In this document: in pieces, positions 14,103-15,253 of the stretch | Layout of the letters: every line of letters starts with the position of its first letter | How positions within the stretch are numbered: the first letter of the stretch is position 1 | Assembly: GCA_964522445.1 (NCBI GenBank) | Contig: CAZFUY010000075.1 | Location: 1-15,253 of the forward strand | Direction of reading: 5' to 3' | Origin: CAZFUY01 sp964522445 | GTDB taxonomy: Bacteria > Pseudomonadota > Gammaproteobacteria > SZUA-229 | Length of the DNA: 15,253 nucleotides | Notes under the pieces: generated by a model | What the model was told of the DNA's origin: nothing | What the model saw: the letters and a program-made list of their open reading frames with translations, nothing else | The model's database searches: none | Made by a program: the position numbers and the translations under genes

Positions 14103-15253
14103 ATGAATACACCTTCTAATCCACTTGGTAATCTCTCCCCCGAAGAATTTATGGCTGAGTACTGGCAAAAAAAACCTTTACTCATTCGTCAGGCCTTTCC
14201 TGATTTTAAATCACCCATATCAGCCGATGAACTTGCAGGTCTCGCCTGTGAAGAAGACGTTAACTCACGCATTGTTATGGAAAAAGACGGGGATCATCCC
14301 TGGTTTCCCATATTCGGCCCAATGGATGATGAAATATATTCCAGCATGCCAGAAACTCACTGGTCGCTTATTGTTAATGATTTAGAAAAATACCTGCCAG
14401 AACTTTCCTGGATTATTGACCGCTTTCGTTTTATACCTGAATGGCGACTCGATGATTTAATGATTAGTTATGCTGCTGATCAAGGTTCTGTTGGCCCACA
14501 TATTGATTTATATGATGTATTTATACTACAGGGTCAGGGCAAACGACGCTGGCAAATAAACTCTCAACCAGTAACAGAAGACAATCAAATAAAAGAAACA
14601 CCGTTAAGAATTCAAAAAGATTTTCAGGCAGAAGAAGAATGGATTATTGAGCCAGGCGACATGCTTTATCTACCCCCCGGTGTTTCACATCACGGCGTTT
14701 CACTCGGTGAAAGTCTCAGCTATTCCATTGGATTTCGTGCCACCAGTCATGCCGATATTGTAAATGAATTTATAGGCCACATTACTCAGAGTCTGTCACC
14801 ACAATTAACTTATCGAGACCCAGACCAGAGCGTCCAGGAACATTCAAACGAAATAAAACCAGACGCACTAAAACGTGTTACAGAAATATTTAAAGAATAT
14901 TTACAACCAGACCACCCAGAATTACAACGCTGGTTTGGTCGTTTTGTTAGCGATACAAAAGCCGATGTAATAACTGAACCTGAAAAAGAAATTAGTTCAA
15001 TAGAAGAACTTCAACAACTTATAAAAACAGGGAAATTAAACAGACACCCAGCCAGCCGATTTGCTTTTACACAAAACAAAGAAAACACATTGTTATTTAT
15101 TGATGGTGAAGATTATAAAGTTAATGCCGAATTTGCCAAAACCTTATGCGAACAAAGGGAAATTAACCTTAATGAAATAATCAAGATTGCTAATCAGGAT
15201 GAACTGTTATTTATAATTGAGCTGTATAATCAGGGTAAAATTTATATTGCATA
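14103..15253 (+). CDS. roxA: RoxA/YcfD-type ribosomal oxygenase (JmjC/cupin), 3' end cut by window
   Basis: A 2-oxoglutarate and Fe(II)-dependent oxygenase. In E. coli the homologue hydroxylates an arginine of ribosomal protein L16. The open frame runs from ATG at 14103 for 383 codons to the window end with no stop; E. coli RoxA is 373 aa and the last two bases are TA, so the end is probably one codon away. The N-terminal part has FMAEYWQKKPLLIRQAF (16-32), typical of the family. The metal triad is HID in VGPHIDLYDVF (His133, Asp135) and His196 in PGVSHHGVS. QGQGKRRW (143-150) is also conserved. A C-terminal winged-helix-like region follows, as in RoxA. No clear ribosome-binding site is seen. 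It follows purB and the REP-RAYT island on the same strand. Confidence 0.93.
   Translation, partial: MNTPSNPLGNLSPEEFMAEYWQKKPLLIRQAFPDFKSPISADELAGLACEEDVNSRIVMEKDGDHPWFPIFGPMDDEIYSSMPETHWSLIVNDLEKYLPELSWIIDRFRFIPEWRLDDLMISYAADQGSVGPHIDLYDVFILQGQGKRRWQINSQPVTEDNQIKETPLRIQKDFQAEEEWIIEPGDMLYLPPGVSHHGVSLGESLSYSIGFRATSHADIVNEFIGHITQSLSPQLTYRDPDQSVQEHSNEIKPDALKRVTEIFKEYLQPDHPELQRWFGRFVSDTKADVITEPEKEISSIEELQQLIKTGKLNRHPASRFAFTQNKENTLLFIDGEDYKVNAEFAKTLCEQREINLNEIIKIANQDELLFIIELYNQGKIYIA

Noticed and set aside
14125..14385. 86-aa plus-strand open frame
   Set aside because: It is an out-of-frame shadow of roxA, whose own frame starts at 14103 and has full family motifs.

Overview
The window looks like a scaffolded draft assembly (two placeholder gaps of exactly 100 N) from a gammaproteobacterium of moderate to low G+C. 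That placement is inferred from the protein set: RatA/RatB next to SmpB, a long Escherichia-type PurB, a RoxA-type ribosomal oxygenase near purB, and MltD beside rnhA/dnaQ. No rRNA, tRNA, CRISPR array, phage or plasmid gene was seen, and genus or species cannot be given.

Layout. At the left edge, ratB and ratA (minus strand) follow a sodium-coupled amino-acid-type transporter (minus), which is divergent from smpB (plus). dnaQ and rnhA follow on the minus strand, and rnhA is divergent from mltD (plus, three LysM domains). Next comes a two-domain cNMP-binding plus rhodanese protein (plus). It converges on a minus-strand cluster in transcription order fumC, a DUF302 membrane protein (GTGA overlap) and a GAF/HD-GYP protein. 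fumC is divergent from purB (plus). A roxA gene (plus) runs off the right end.

The unusual part lies between purB and roxA (12832-14102). Here an intact REP-associated tyrosine transposase (RAYT) gene sits between two copies of the same 93-nt palindromic block. The left copy leads into an array of six hairpin units with a 55-56 nt period. The right copy runs into an assembly gap and then further units. Other intergenic spaces hold at least three different dispersed palindromic repeat families, one nested inside a possible miniature element.

The housekeeping genes cover trans-translation (smpB), replication proofreading and RNA-primer/R-loop removal (dnaQ, rnhA), wall turnover (mltD), the TCA cycle and purine synthesis (fumC, purB) and ribosome modification (roxA). 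The signalling genes (cNMP sensor and HD-GYP) converge on each other across a repeat-filled gap. The best candidates for something under-described are the REP-RAYT island and the fumC-DUF302-HD-GYP operon.
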